Shown: positions 16,156-22,298 of the stretch, in pieces
How positions within the stretch are numbered: position 1 is the first letter of the stretch
Layout: each line of letters opens with the position of its first letter
Virus record (IMG/VR): IMGVR_UViG_3300034062_004163
Span: 1 to 23,805 of that record
Source: a virus
Strand: one strand, 5' to 3'
DNA length: 23,805 nucleotides
Program-made: the position numbers and the translations under genes
Notes under the pieces: generated by a model
Databases searched by the model: none
What the model was told of the DNA's origin: nothing
What the model saw: the letters and a program-made list of their open reading frames with translations, nothing else

Positions 16156-16502
16156 TACGAGGTCAAACCGGACGTGGCACAGGACCCAGACCACACACCT
16201 GGGTTACTGGTCCAGACGAACTTACACATGCGCAGTATCGTGCATTCATACAGTGCCGGGCACAGGCCAACTATCGTGGCGAAGGTTGGGAACTGGAGTT
16301 TGATCAATATCAAGCAGCCTGGGGTGATCAATGGAGCCAGCGTGGCCGCTGTCGAGACGATGTGTGCATGACACGCTGTGATCCCACTCAGCCCTGGAGT
16401 GAACACAATGTGCATGTGATCACCAGACAACAACATGCTGACCTACAGGGCATTGGTCGTCGTGGTTGGAGAAAGAATCGCAACCATGCAACACAAGAGT
16501 AA
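16152..16502 (+). CDS. Small HNH-like-pattern protein (116 aa)
   Basis: Starts by ATGA overlap. After a basic N-terminus, WELEFDQYQAAWGDQW, then an RGR and CMTRCDPTQPWSEHNV followed by HVITRQQHADLQG. This order (aromatic helix, RGR, a (M/T)R.(D/G) strand, NV, then a helix with H or N) is the pattern of small phage proteins related to HNH-type DNA-binding folds or their degenerate forms. The classical HNH catalytic triad is not clearly present, so nuclease activity is uncertain. C-terminus is Arg/Lys-rich. Probably a DNA-binding phage protein; moderate to low certainty. Confidence 0.45.
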   Translation: MIRGQTGRGTGPRPHTWVTGPDELTHAQYRAFIQCRAQANYRGEGWELEFDQYQAAWGDQWSQRGRCRDDVCMTRCDPTQPWSEHNVHVITRQQHADLQGIGRRGWRKNRNHATQE

Positions 16503-16506
16503 GAGA

Positions 16507-17247
16507 ATGCATCAAAACTTCCGGGTGGGACGCTACACTGTGTATGGCGGCATGCAACTGCGTGACAATCCTTGTGCGGTGTTTGTGGACAATCCGCTAT
16601 TCAGTGAAATGATCTTTCGCAATGCTGTGAATCCCACAGGAGGCAAAACCTGGCAACGCTTTGTGCGGCAAACAGGACAGGCCAACTGTTGTTTTGTGCC
16701 TGAACAACAGGGCACCGGGCAGGACTACGACAGACTCAACACCTACTATCGCAGAAAAGCCGGACAAGACTTTGATCAATTGTGGGGTGGGTGGCGGCCA
16801 GTTGAATCTAGACCAGACCTGCCTTGGTTGGTGTGTGAGCCTAGAGATGAAATCTTGCGCTACTGGTATAACACCACACTGAGCGAATGGCGCACACAGA
16901 TTGCTGACGCCCTGGGTGCGGAGCCTTATCATGTGAGACCCAAGCCCATTCGACGTGAGCGAAGCAATGGCACAGTGCCACGTGTGATACACATGATGGC
17001 TGAATATCGTGGAGTTATCACTGCACACTCAGTCAGTGCCATAGATGCCATCCTGGCTGGACGACCGGCTGTGATTTGGGGACAAGATCCAACCCTGGGC
17101 TGTGGCACACCATTTCAACACTGGGAAGCGGATCACTCAGTGAGAATACCCAGCCTGGATCAGGTGCAGTCAGCAGCCTGCACCTGGGCCGCCACCACCT
17201 ACAGCAGTTTAGACACAGAAAGGGCAGTGCAATGCGTTATGAGGTAA
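16507..17247 (+). CDS. Glycosyltransferase-like protein, GT-B type (246 aa)
   Basis: The 16507 start fits just after the stop at 16502 (an in-frame ATG at 16486 is an alternative, overlapping the preceding gene). Early residues: MHQNFRVGRYTVYGGMQLRDNP. In the last third, PRVIHMMAEYRGVITAHSVS continues as AIDAILAGRPAVIWGQDP and C.TPF...W. The pattern (VIT..S..AIDAIL.GRP.V..G) is that of GT-B/capsule-type glycosyltransferases acting with nucleotide sugars. No signal peptide or membrane segment. The next gene (17232) begins inside its end. Likely modifies a phage or host glycan; target unknown. Confidence 0.55.
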   Translation: MHQNFRVGRYTVYGGMQLRDNPCAVFVDNPLFSEMIFRNAVNPTGGKTWQRFVRQTGQANCCFVPEQQGTGQDYDRLNTYYRRKAGQDFDQLWGGWRPVESRPDLPWLVCEPRDEILRYWYNTTLSEWRTQIADALGAEPYHVRPKPIRRERSNGTVPRVIHMMAEYRGVITAHSVSAIDAILAGRPAVIWGQDPTLGCGTPFQHWEADHSVRIPSLDQVQSAACTWAATTYSSLDTERAVQCVMR

Positions 17248-17906
17248 TCACCAGTTGCAACAGCAACTTATGGGCCGAGTATGCCCAACGAAGCATACCA
17301 GGTTGGCAATATCAGCCCAGAATATACTGGGAATCAGATGCAGACTGGCAGGATCCGCGTTGGGACCAACTGCGAGCACAGGCTGAACCAGCAGAAACTC
17401 CAAGACTCCATCATCAATACAGAAGATTCACCTGGAAAGTGCAGGCACAGATACATGCCATTAGAAACAGTTCAGCAGACTATGTGATTTGGTTGGATGC
17501 TGATGTGGTGCAAACTCAAGAGATCACACCAGATCAACTGCAGACTCTTATGCCGTCAGCAGACCATGTGGCCACATTTTTGAGTCGTCAGCCCTGGATG
17601 TATGCCGAAACAGGTTGGATTGCCTACAACCTGGCACACCCTGACACCAGGCCATTCATCAACGCACTAGAAGAGATTTATCTCAGCAGAAGAATATTTG
17701 ATCTTGAACAATGGCACGATGCCTTTGTGTGGGACCATGTGCGGCAAGCAACCACCACACCCATGCGCAACATACTGCCCAGGCCTCGCACAGGTGATCC
17801 ATTTGGCCAAAGCGATCTTGGCAGCCACTTTGCTCATCACAAAGGCCCACGCAAAGCCAACATCAAAGATAATACTCCAGTATTACCCAAAGACCCTACA
17901 GCATAG
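17232..17906 (+). CDS. Phage glycosyltransferase, GT-A-like (224 aa)
   Basis: Start 17232 (ATG after AAGGG), overlapping the preceding gene by 16 nt; a longer frame upstream is an extension without support. Begins MRYEVITSCNSNLWAEYAQR. After FTWKVQAQIHAI the strand DYVIWLDADVVQTQE gives the DxD-type metal/nucleotide-sugar motif, followed by AETGWIAYNLAHPDTRPFIN, FDLEQWHDAFVWDHVR and the end motif GSHFAHHKGPRKAN. I recognise this arrangement as a glycosyltransferase family frequent in marine T4-like and other phages. Two possible alternative 3' RNA structures overlap its end (17871-17921). Substrate unknown; possibly phage DNA or surface glycosylation. Confidence 0.7.
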   Translation: MRYEVITSCNSNLWAEYAQRSIPGWQYQPRIYWESDADWQDPRWDQLRAQAEPAETPRLHHQYRRFTWKVQAQIHAIRNSSADYVIWLDADVVQTQEITPDQLQTLMPSADHVATFLSRQPWMYAETGWIAYNLAHPDTRPFINALEEIYLSRRIFDLEQWHDAFVWDHVRQATTTPMRNILPRPRTGDPFGQSDLGSHFAHHKGPRKANIKDNTPVLPKDPTA

Positions 17907-17924
17907 TGTAATACTTTGGGTTTA
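17885..17924 (+). terminator. Possible terminator at the end of the glycosyltransferase gene
   Basis: ACCCAAAG (17885-17892) pairs with CTTTGGGT (17914-17921), loop of 21, then TTACATT. An alternative stem AGTATTAC (17879-17886) / GTAATACT (17908-17915), and a further AATACT (17871-17876) / AGTATT, overlap the same bases. The T-run is short, so termination would be weak; the mutually exclusive stems hint at a switch. Confidence 0.35.
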
Positions 17925-17926
17925 CA

Positions 17927-17955
17927 TTGACCAGGAATGGGTGTTCTGCTATACT
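17927..17955 (+). promoter_or_regulatory. Sigma-70 promoter P1 with extended -10
   Basis: TTGACC at 17927-17932, 17-base spacer, TATACT at 17950-17955, with TGC immediately before it (extended -10). Start of transcription predicted near 17962. The architecture is identical to P2 at 18470. Confidence 0.75.
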
Positions 17956-17959
17956 ATAG

Positions 17960-17990
17960 ACTTACAAACAAACGCTTCAAGGAGCACCAA
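17960..17990 (+). promoter_or_regulatory. Repeated leader with ribosome-binding site, copy 1
   Basis: 31-nt leader containing AACGCTTCAAGGAGCAC, just before ATG 17991; AAGGAG at 17979-17984. Nearly identical to copy 2 (18503-18532), with a diverged relative at 19342-19370. Confidence 0.7.
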
Positions 17991-18455
17991 ATGGTAGTAG
18001 TCAAGATCAAGGGACAACGCGGTCAGCGTCAGATAGCACATTTCAATATGCCTATCATTCATAATAATAATAATAATAATAAATGGACAATCCGCAAGCA
18101 GTTCAGGCTCAATCCAGAAACAGGTGCGGATCAACCTTACAATCCAGACTACTATCGCGAGATGATCCGTGCTGGCTCAATAGAAGGTGCCAAAATCCAA
18201 AACTGGACCACAGGCGATGGCGAAAAGATTCGTGCTGTTCAGACCATGCTACACCTGCAGACCAACTACAATCGCCTGCTGATGGCAGGCTTGTATCGCC
18301 AAGATCGTGCGGTGATTGTGGCTTGTTTGCGGCCTTGGTATGATGAGATTGCCTGTCTGTTTCCACAATATCGTTCAGTGTGTGAGTATGAGTTCAACAG
18401 GCACTTGGCTCGTTATGACCAACGGCAAGGCTTTGCCTTTCAGTTTGTGGCGTAA
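17991..18455 (+). CDS. Protein of unknown function (154 aa) with an Asn6 tract
   Basis: Start 17991 sits after the strong AAGGAG and the P1 promoter; a longer frame from 17937 would run through the promoter and is rejected. N-terminus is basic (VKIKGQRGQRQ), then HNNNNNNK from an (AAT)6 tract (18063-18080). The remaining 110 residues are helical and aromatic (YNPDYYREMI, RAVQTMLHLQTNYNRLLMAG, YDEIACLFPQYRSVCEYEF). No membrane segment, no recognised domain. It is the sole gene of the P1 unit before P2, so it is probably made early or strongly. Function unknown. Confidence 0.65.
   Translation: MVVVKIKGQRGQRQIAHFNMPIIHNNNNNNKWTIRKQFRLNPETGADQPYNPDYYREMIRAGSIEGAKIQNWTTGDGEKIRAVQTMLHLQTNYNRLLMAGLYRQDRAVIVACLRPWYDEIACLFPQYRSVCEYEFNRHLARYDQRQGFAFQFVA
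18063..18080. repeat. (AAT)6 trinucleotide tract
   Basis: Six in-frame AAT codons give six Asn. Slippage would change the number without breaking the frame. Confidence 0.9.
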
Positions 18456-18469
18456 ATGCCACACACGGG

Positions 18470-18498
18470 TTGACCACAAATCACCCTTGTGCTATACT
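18470..18498 (+). promoter_or_regulatory. Sigma-70 promoter P2 with extended -10
   Basis: TTGACC at 18470-18475, 17-base spacer, TATACT at 18493-18498 preceded by TGC. Same boxes and spacing as P1. Transcription would begin near 18505, upstream of the small genes 18533-19739. Confidence 0.75.
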
Positions 18499-18502
18499 AA
18501 CA

Positions 18503-18532
18503 ACTTATCAACAACGCTTCAAGGAGCACAAG
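18503..18532 (+). promoter_or_regulatory. Repeated leader with ribosome-binding site, copy 2
   Basis: 30-nt leader with AACGCTTCAAGGAGCAC and AAGGAG at 18521-18526, before ATG 18533; almost the same as copy 1 at 17960-17990. Confidence 0.7.
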
Positions 18533-18679
18533 ATGGTTTATTTTTTATTGAAACATAATCTGATTCCCAGTGTCTTGCGTAAATTTGCATTACGCTATAT
18601 CACATTCTCTGACCTCCTCACTCTGATGTCAGCAGGTGTAGCACGGACAGTGGCAAAGAACAAAGAGGCCGCAGAATGA
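18533..18679 (+). CDS. Small protein ending in AAE, cassette gene 1 (48 aa)
   Basis: Start after the P2 leader, ATG 18533; a longer frame from 18470 would run into the promoter. MVYFLLKHNLIPSVLRKFAL at the start is hydrophobic and basic; the middle ITFSDLLTLMSAGVARTVAK could be a short amphipathic or membrane-contacting helix. Ends KNKEAAE. The last codons overlap the next start: GAGGCCGCAGAATGA. Function unknown. Confidence 0.6.
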   Translation: MVYFLLKHNLIPSVLRKFALRYITFSDLLTLMSAGVARTVAKNKEAAE

Positions 18680-18951
18680 ACAATCGTTTAACCATCTTAC
18701 CCAAGGCTCAAGTGGGCAATCTCAAGCAGGCCATACGCATTCAACCTTATCGCAAACACGGTAACAATCTTGTCTACAAAGACGGTGTGCATATATTTGG
18801 ATTAAAACCCAAACACAGATCCTATATTATGACTTGTGCCATAATGATGGGCATTACCAAAAAATCCGCAGGATGGTATGAATTGACCACACCACATTCA
18901 TACAATCACATTCTCAAGGTATGTGAGGATTTGGCAGGTGCCGCAGAATGA
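18676..18951 (+). CDS. Small protein ending in AAE, cassette gene 2 (91 aa)
   Basis: ATG in the ATGA of the AAE junction, so translation is coupled; GAGG of the preceding codons serves as ribosome-binding site. MNNRLTILPKAQVGNLKQAI, then many Lys/Arg/His (RIQPYRKHGNN, KPKHRSYIMTCAIMMG), ending LKVCEDLAGAAE. Basic, two Cys apart from each other, no known motif. Junction with the next gene is GGTGCCGCAGAATGA, a slightly diverged copy. Function unknown. Confidence 0.6.
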   Translation: MNNRLTILPKAQVGNLKQAIRIQPYRKHGNNLVYKDGVHIFGLKPKHRSYIMTCAIMMGITKKSAGWYELTTPHSYNHILKVCEDLAGAAE

Positions 18952-19157
18952 AACACTATAAAAAAGTCGTGTGGTCCAATGGTAAGACTATGATTGCTGA
19001 AGTAAATTGGCAGCATCCAGACTGGATAAAGTTGGGTCAGCAGAAAAAATACAGCATCTTTCACCAGGTGGAAGGTTCGTGGTTGGATGCTGGTAAAAGC
19101 GATAATGTAGAAGAACTTGAACAATATCTAACCCTGGTCCTGGAGGCCGCAGAATGA
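18948..19157 (+). CDS. Small protein ending in AAE, cassette gene 3 (69 aa)
   Basis: ATG in ATGA overlap with gene 2, with AGGTG upstream. MKHYKKVVWSNGKTMIAEVN; Trp-rich (VVWSNG, NWQHPDWIK, GSWLDAG), ends LTLVLEAAE. A small beta-like or mixed protein; no Cys, no membrane helix. Overlaps the next start by GAGGCCGCAGAATGA. Function unknown. Confidence 0.6.
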   Translation: MKHYKKVVWSNGKTMIAEVNWQHPDWIKLGQQKKYSIFHQVEGSWLDAGKSDNVEELEQYLTLVLEAAE

Positions 19158-19339
19158 AAACCGTTTTATATCGCGTTGAATACTATGACAACGACAACGA
19201 ATACAAAGAAACCCATATAGAGGTTCCTGCTTGGTTGCCAGACTACGATCCCACTGATGTGGAAGATGTGCCTTTGTATATCAAAGCCAACATTGAAGAT
19301 CTTGGTATGTTAGAACACTTTGAAGAGGCCGCAGAATGA
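19154..19339 (+). CDS. Small acidic protein ending in AAE, cassette gene 4 (61 aa)
   Basis: ATG inside the AAE junction. MKTVLYRVEYYDNDNEYKET, then a very acidic middle (PDYDPTDVEDVPLY, ANIEDLGMLEHFEE) and EAAE end. The acidity and length resemble small phage inhibitor or DNA-mimic proteins, but nothing proves such a role. The junction GAGGCCGCAGAATGA at its end leads to a 12-codon frame (19336-19374), not to a full gene. Confidence 0.6.
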   Translation: MKTVLYRVEYYDNDNEYKETHIEVPAWLPDYDPTDVEDVPLYIKANIEDLGMLEHFEEAAE

Positions 19340-19341
19340 AC

Positions 19342-19370
19342 ACTTATCAACCACACTTGAAGAGGATAAT
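19342..19370 (+). promoter_or_regulatory. Diverged third copy of the repeated leader, without promoter
   Basis: ACTTATCAACCACACTTGAA then GAGGATAAT. It resembles leader copy 2 (ACTTATCAACAACGCTTCAA then GGAGCACAAG) and precedes ATG 19371, with GAGGA as ribosome-binding site. No TTGACC/TATACT upstream; the cassette gene 4 end lies there instead. Confidence 0.5.
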
Positions 19371-19739
19371 ATGACACAAATTATTGATTGGACTTTGTAT
19401 GTTTCTAAACTGGCAGAATATGGTGGTGGCGAATCAAATTATGAACACGAAGGCACAGAACGAGAAGTTGTGTTGGCAACCATAGCAGATTATGGTCCAC
19501 GCTGGCTGCAGATTCTCATGCTTGATCCAGATGATTGCGATAACAGTGTGACGATCAATCGTGAAGATCCAGAAAGTCTTGACTGGGCTGAACAGTATTT
19601 TGATATTGATCTTTCTGCTTATCGCTTTACCACGGAAGAATTGAAAGCATTAGAAGAAAGAGAACAACGCCATTATGAAGCCTACAAACAGGCCATGGGT
19701 GAAATGCGTGTGTATCTAAAAGAAAACTCGTTGTTGTGA
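19371..19739 (+). CDS. Acidic protein of unknown function (122 aa)
   Basis: Start 19371, chosen for the GAGGA upstream; a frame from 19320 lacks support. MTQIIDWTLYVSKLAEYGGG; acidic middle with ATIADYGPRWLQILMLDPDD, NREDPESLDWAEQYFDID; long C-terminal helix (TEELKALEEREQRHYEAYKQ then AMGEMRVYLKENSLL). No Cys-pairs or membrane segment. Last gene of the small-gene string before the structured region 19740-19831. Function unknown. Confidence 0.6.
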   Translation: MTQIIDWTLYVSKLAEYGGGESNYEHEGTEREVVLATIADYGPRWLQILMLDPDDCDNSVTINREDPESLDWAEQYFDIDLSAYRFTTEELKALEEREQRHYEAYKQAMGEMRVYLKENSLL

Positions 19740-19747
19740 AACGAATA

Positions 19748-19812
19748 GTCAGGGCGATTTAGTGACATTTATCGCTTCCAGGTCGACGGTGGGCGGCCCT
19801 GACGTGCCCACC
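19748..19812 (+). promoter_or_regulatory. Structured leader with interleaved inverted repeats
   Basis: GTCAGGGC (19748-19755) with GCCCTGAC (19796-19803), and GGTGGGC (19788-19794) with GCCCACC (19806-19812). They are interleaved (first arm, second arm, first partner, second partner), so they cannot form simultaneously as simple hairpins. CTCTTTT follows the second stem. It lies before ATG 19832; a switch, attenuator or pseudoknot is inferred. Confidence 0.45.
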
Positions 19813-19831
19813 ACTCTTTTGAAAGATTGCA

Positions 19832-20197
19832 ATGCCTAAACTTTACACGTATAAGACACCCCTGGGACACTTTGCTGGTGCAGCCGCTGCCGCCAGAGCA
19901 CATGGCGTGGACAAAAGCACCATAATGAATCGTTGCGAAACACAGCCAGAGCAATATCAAAAGATTGCGGAAGGCCGGGTGCAACCCACAAAGAAAAAAC
20001 TGCCAGCAGAGCCCACCTTGCATGCCACCAAACGAACCTGGCCCTTGACTTGGTATCAGTATCGCTTGTTGGACTGGGACACAAGAGAAAGCATATGGCT
20101 CACGTGGTGTGCTGAACATGAACTCAATCCTGAACTGGAGAGCACAGTGGATGCATTCTTTGACGAAATGGACTCAGTGCCGGAGGTGGTGGTATGA
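19832..20197 (+). CDS. Helix-turn-helix-like small phage protein (121 aa)
   Basis: The start 19832 follows GAAAG. N-terminal 35 residues, KTPLGHFAGAAAAARAHGVD then KSTIMNRCETQ, resemble the TPLG.F....A..AHGV...T...RC pattern of small phage proteins with a NUMOD- or HTH-like DNA-binding fold. The rest (WPLTWYQYRLLDWDTRESIW and an acidic C-terminus) is not recognised. Translation of the next gene begins in its stop (ATGA). Probably DNA-binding; function not known. Confidence 0.5.
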   Translation: MPKLYTYKTPLGHFAGAAAAARAHGVDKSTIMNRCETQPEQYQKIAEGRVQPTKKKLPAEPTLHATKRTWPLTWYQYRLLDWDTRESIWLTWCAEHELNPELESTVDAFFDEMDSVPEVVV

Positions 20198-20316
20198 TCA
20201 CAATGAATGTGGTCATGGCTGTGATACTGGCTGTGCTACCACCAGCACCCCAGCCCGTGGGTGAACAACAAGTGCAACTCTACTACTCACAAATGGTGCC
20301 CAATGGATCTAAATAA
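20194..20316 (+). CDS. Very small membrane-type peptide gene (40 aa)
   Basis: ATG in the ATGA overlap of the previous stop, with GGAGG upstream (cggaggtggt). MITMNVVMAVILAVLPP is a hydrophobic N-terminus like a signal anchor or lipid-free signal peptide, followed by PQPVGEQQVQLYY and a polar tail. Reads for 40 codons to TAA at 20314-20316; the next gene overlaps its end. A small membrane or exported protein; candidate for a lysis-associated role, but unproven. Confidence 0.45.
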   Translation: MITMNVVMAVILAVLPPAPQPVGEQQVQLYYSQMVPNGSK

Positions 20317-20509
20317 ACTTATGGAACGTTTGAGAATACAAAGTATCATACAACGCTTGGCCAGAACACATGGTCGTGAAGCAGCCTTGGAGGTGATCCT
20401 GCAGGCCATTGCCCTGGAGTTTCCTGACACAAAACCAGCCAAAACCCACCGCGCAACTATCAAGGTGGTAAATATGGCTGATGAATCAACAAAAACTTTG
20501 GACCGTTGA
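20303..20509 (+). CDS. Small helical protein of unknown function (68 aa)
   Basis: Start 20303 overlaps the preceding gene by 14 nt; a longer frame from 20261 has no ribosome-binding site. MDLNKLMERLRIQSIIQRLA, then HGREAALEVILQAIALEF, and a Lys/Thr-rich C-terminus (KTHRATIKVVNMADESTK). Looks helical, HTH-size. No family recognised. Overlaps the following small gene (20481). Confidence 0.5.
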   Translation: MDLNKLMERLRIQSIIQRLARTHGREAALEVILQAIALEFPDTKPAKTHRATIKVVNMADESTKTLDR

Positions 20510-20657
20510 AGAACTAGAAGATCTACGTGATCAGTGCCGGGAATACATCCAGGCCGCTGCCGTAGCCATACCTGATCCCTGGGCCGACTACACGGGTCGT
20601 GTGCATCTCACACCACTGGCTACTGAACGTATCCTAGCAGTTGAGCAAGAGGATTAA
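20481..20657 (+). CDS. Very small acidic protein gene (58 aa)
   Basis: ATG 20481 with AAGGTGG about 14 nt upstream. MNQQKLWTVEELEDLRDQCR, then EYIQAAAVAIPDPWADYTGR and an acidic end. The TAA at 20655-20657 is 3 bases before the GTG start of the terminase small subunit, so it is probably co-translated with it. Possible packaging accessory, unproven. Confidence 0.5.
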   Translation: MNQQKLWTVEELEDLRDQCREYIQAAAVAIPDPWADYTGRVHLTPLATERILAVEQED

Positions 20658-20660
20658 CCC

Positions 20661-21023
20661 GTGGGCTTAGAAAAAAAGCCCACCAGGGCCAACCATCTCA
20701 AAGTGCATCGCTGGGAACCAGGCTCAAGTCCCTATGCGGACTGGCTGAACGCTCTCACTCCAGAACAACGCACTGCTCATATGGAAGCACGTGCCAAACG
20801 CAAGAGCATGAAGCAGGCCATGAAAACCGTGGTGGAGCAATACCAAACACAATGGGTCACTGAACTGCACAACGCTGCCTGGGCACAGTTAGTGCGGGCT
20901 AGAGACTCTGGCGATGCTCAAAGTTTTGTGGCTGTGTGGGACAGAATCATTGGCCGTCCTGAAGAACAGCACACAGTGGATCTACCACGTGCCTTGCCCT
21001 GGCGGGATGATGATCTCAAATGA
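20661..21023 (+). CDS. Terminase small subunit, probable
   Basis: GTG start with AGAGGA upstream. 120 aa: basic N-terminus (GLEKKPTRANHLKVHRW), long central helices (RTAHMEARAKRKSMKQAMKT), then ARDSGDAQSFVAVWDRIIGR followed by PEEQ, a C-terminal pattern seen in many terminase small subunits (A..GD..A...L.DR..GRP). The next gene, terminase large subunit, overlaps by ATGA. Binds the packaging start site on DNA in related phages. Sequence divergence makes it a positional plus pattern call. Confidence 0.65.
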   Translation: MGLEKKPTRANHLKVHRWEPGSSPYADWLNALTPEQRTAHMEARAKRKSMKQAMKTVVEQYQTQWVTELHNAAWAQLVRARDSGDAQSFVAVWDRIIGRPEEQHTVDLPRALPWRDDDLK

Positions 21024-22297
21024 GTCTCAGTGCCGCACAGGCCCAGGTGGCTCAGGACTCACATAGATTTAGAACGCTAATTACTGGTCGACGCTTTGGC
21101 AAGACCACTTTGGCCATTAGAGAAATGGCACGTTATGCCGCCCCACCCAATCAAACTGTATGGTATGTTGCCCCCAGTTATAGAATGGCCAAGGGCATTG
21201 TTTGGCGCAAACTCAAACATAGACTGCAAGACCTAAACTGGACGGAGCGATGCAATGAAAGTGAACTTACAATATATCTTAGAAATGGTTCAGAGATCAG
21301 CCTCAAAGGTGCTGAGAACGCTGACAGCCTGCGCGGTCGCGCTATCAATTTTCTTGTCATGGACGAATTTGCGGACATTGATTCGGAAGCCTTTTACGAA
21401 GTCCTGAGACCCACACTGGCCGACACACAGGGCCATGCCTTGTTCTGTGGCACACCCAAGGGCATAGGCAACTGGAGTTATGACCTATATCAGATGCCCA
21501 GGGAGGATCCTGACCACTGGGCTTCATGGCAGTTTACCACACTGCAAGGCGGATTTGTTTCGCCCAGTGAAGTAGCAGAAGCACGTGCCTTGCTGGATGA
21601 ACGCACATTCCAACAGGAGTTTGAAGCCAACTTCGTTACAGCCGGCAATCGTGTGTGGTATAGTTTTGACCGCATGCACAATGTGAAGCCTTGGACAGGC
21701 GCAGTGCCACAACTGATCTCAGTGGGCATGGACTTCAACATTGATCCCATGAGTGCTGTGGTGTTTGCAAGGCAGGGTGATGATGTCTGGGCCATTGATG
21801 AAATCGAAATGTATTCTAGTAACACACAAGAAATGGTGGCGGAACTTCTCACGCGGTATCCACGAAGTGACCGCAGCAGAATCTGGTGCTATCCTGACCC
21901 AGCATCACGACAACGCAAAACATCAGCAGGTGGTGCCACGGATCTGTCAATCTTACAAAACGCCGGCTTCACTGTCAAGGCTCCCTCAGCCCACAACCCC
22001 ATACGTGATGGAGTCAACGCTGTAAATAGTATGCTGTGTTCAGCGTCAGGTCAACGGCGATTCTTTGTTGACCCCAAATGTAGACGATTGATAGAGTGTT
22101 TGGAACGACACAATTACAAGTCAGGCACCAGTCAGCCAGACAAAGATTCAGGCTATGATCACCTTACAGATGCCGCACGTTATTATTTTGATTATGTGTG
22201 GCCAGTGAGACGAGAAGTAGAATACCAGCCCCCACAGCGTTGGGCGCACGGCATAGGTCCTAGCCCACAGGGTCAGGCACGCAAACAAAGGATTTAA
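21020..22297 (+). CDS. terL: Terminase large subunit
   Basis: 425 aa. Residues 23-29 GRRFGKT form the Walker A loop (Lys28), 111-116 FLVMDE the Walker B (Asp115, Glu116), and LFCGTPKG (141-148) the coupling motif of the packaging ATPase. The C-terminal nuclease shows GMDFN (Asp238), YPDPASRQRK (Asp293) and GYDHLTDAARYY (Asp380/Asp384). It packages DNA into the procapsid. All catalytic residues appear intact. Start by ATGA overlap with the small subunit; the portal gene starts one base after its stop. Length is at the short end of large terminases. Confidence 0.95.
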   Translation: MSLSAAQAQVAQDSHRFRTLITGRRFGKTTLAIREMARYAAPPNQTVWYVAPSYRMAKGIVWRKLKHRLQDLNWTERCNESELTIYLRNGSEISLKGAENADSLRGRAINFLVMDEFADIDSEAFYEVLRPTLADTQGHALFCGTPKGIGNWSYDLYQMPREDPDHWASWQFTTLQGGFVSPSEVAEARALLDERTFQQEFEANFVTAGNRVWYSFDRMHNVKPWTGAVPQLISVGMDFNIDPMSAVVFARQGDDVWAIDEIEMYSSNTQEMVAELLTRYPRSDRSRIWCYPDPASRQRKTSAGGATDLSILQNAGFTVKAPSAHNPIRDGVNAVNSMLCSASGQRRFFVDPKCRRLIECLERHNYKSGTSQPDKDSGYDHLTDAARYYFDYVWPVRREVEYQPPQRWAHGIGPSPQGQARKQRI

Positions 22298-22298
22298 T

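Noticed and set aside
18486-18532. Inverted repeat CTTGTGC/GCACAAG around P2
   Set aside because: One arm lies upstream of the transcription start and it is not conserved at P1, so it is probably chance.
14644-20315. CTAAATA motifs (near 14644, 14868, 15762, 20309) as T4-type late promoters
   Set aside because: They occur at varied distances from starts, some inside genes, and lack the full TATAAATA context; too short to support.
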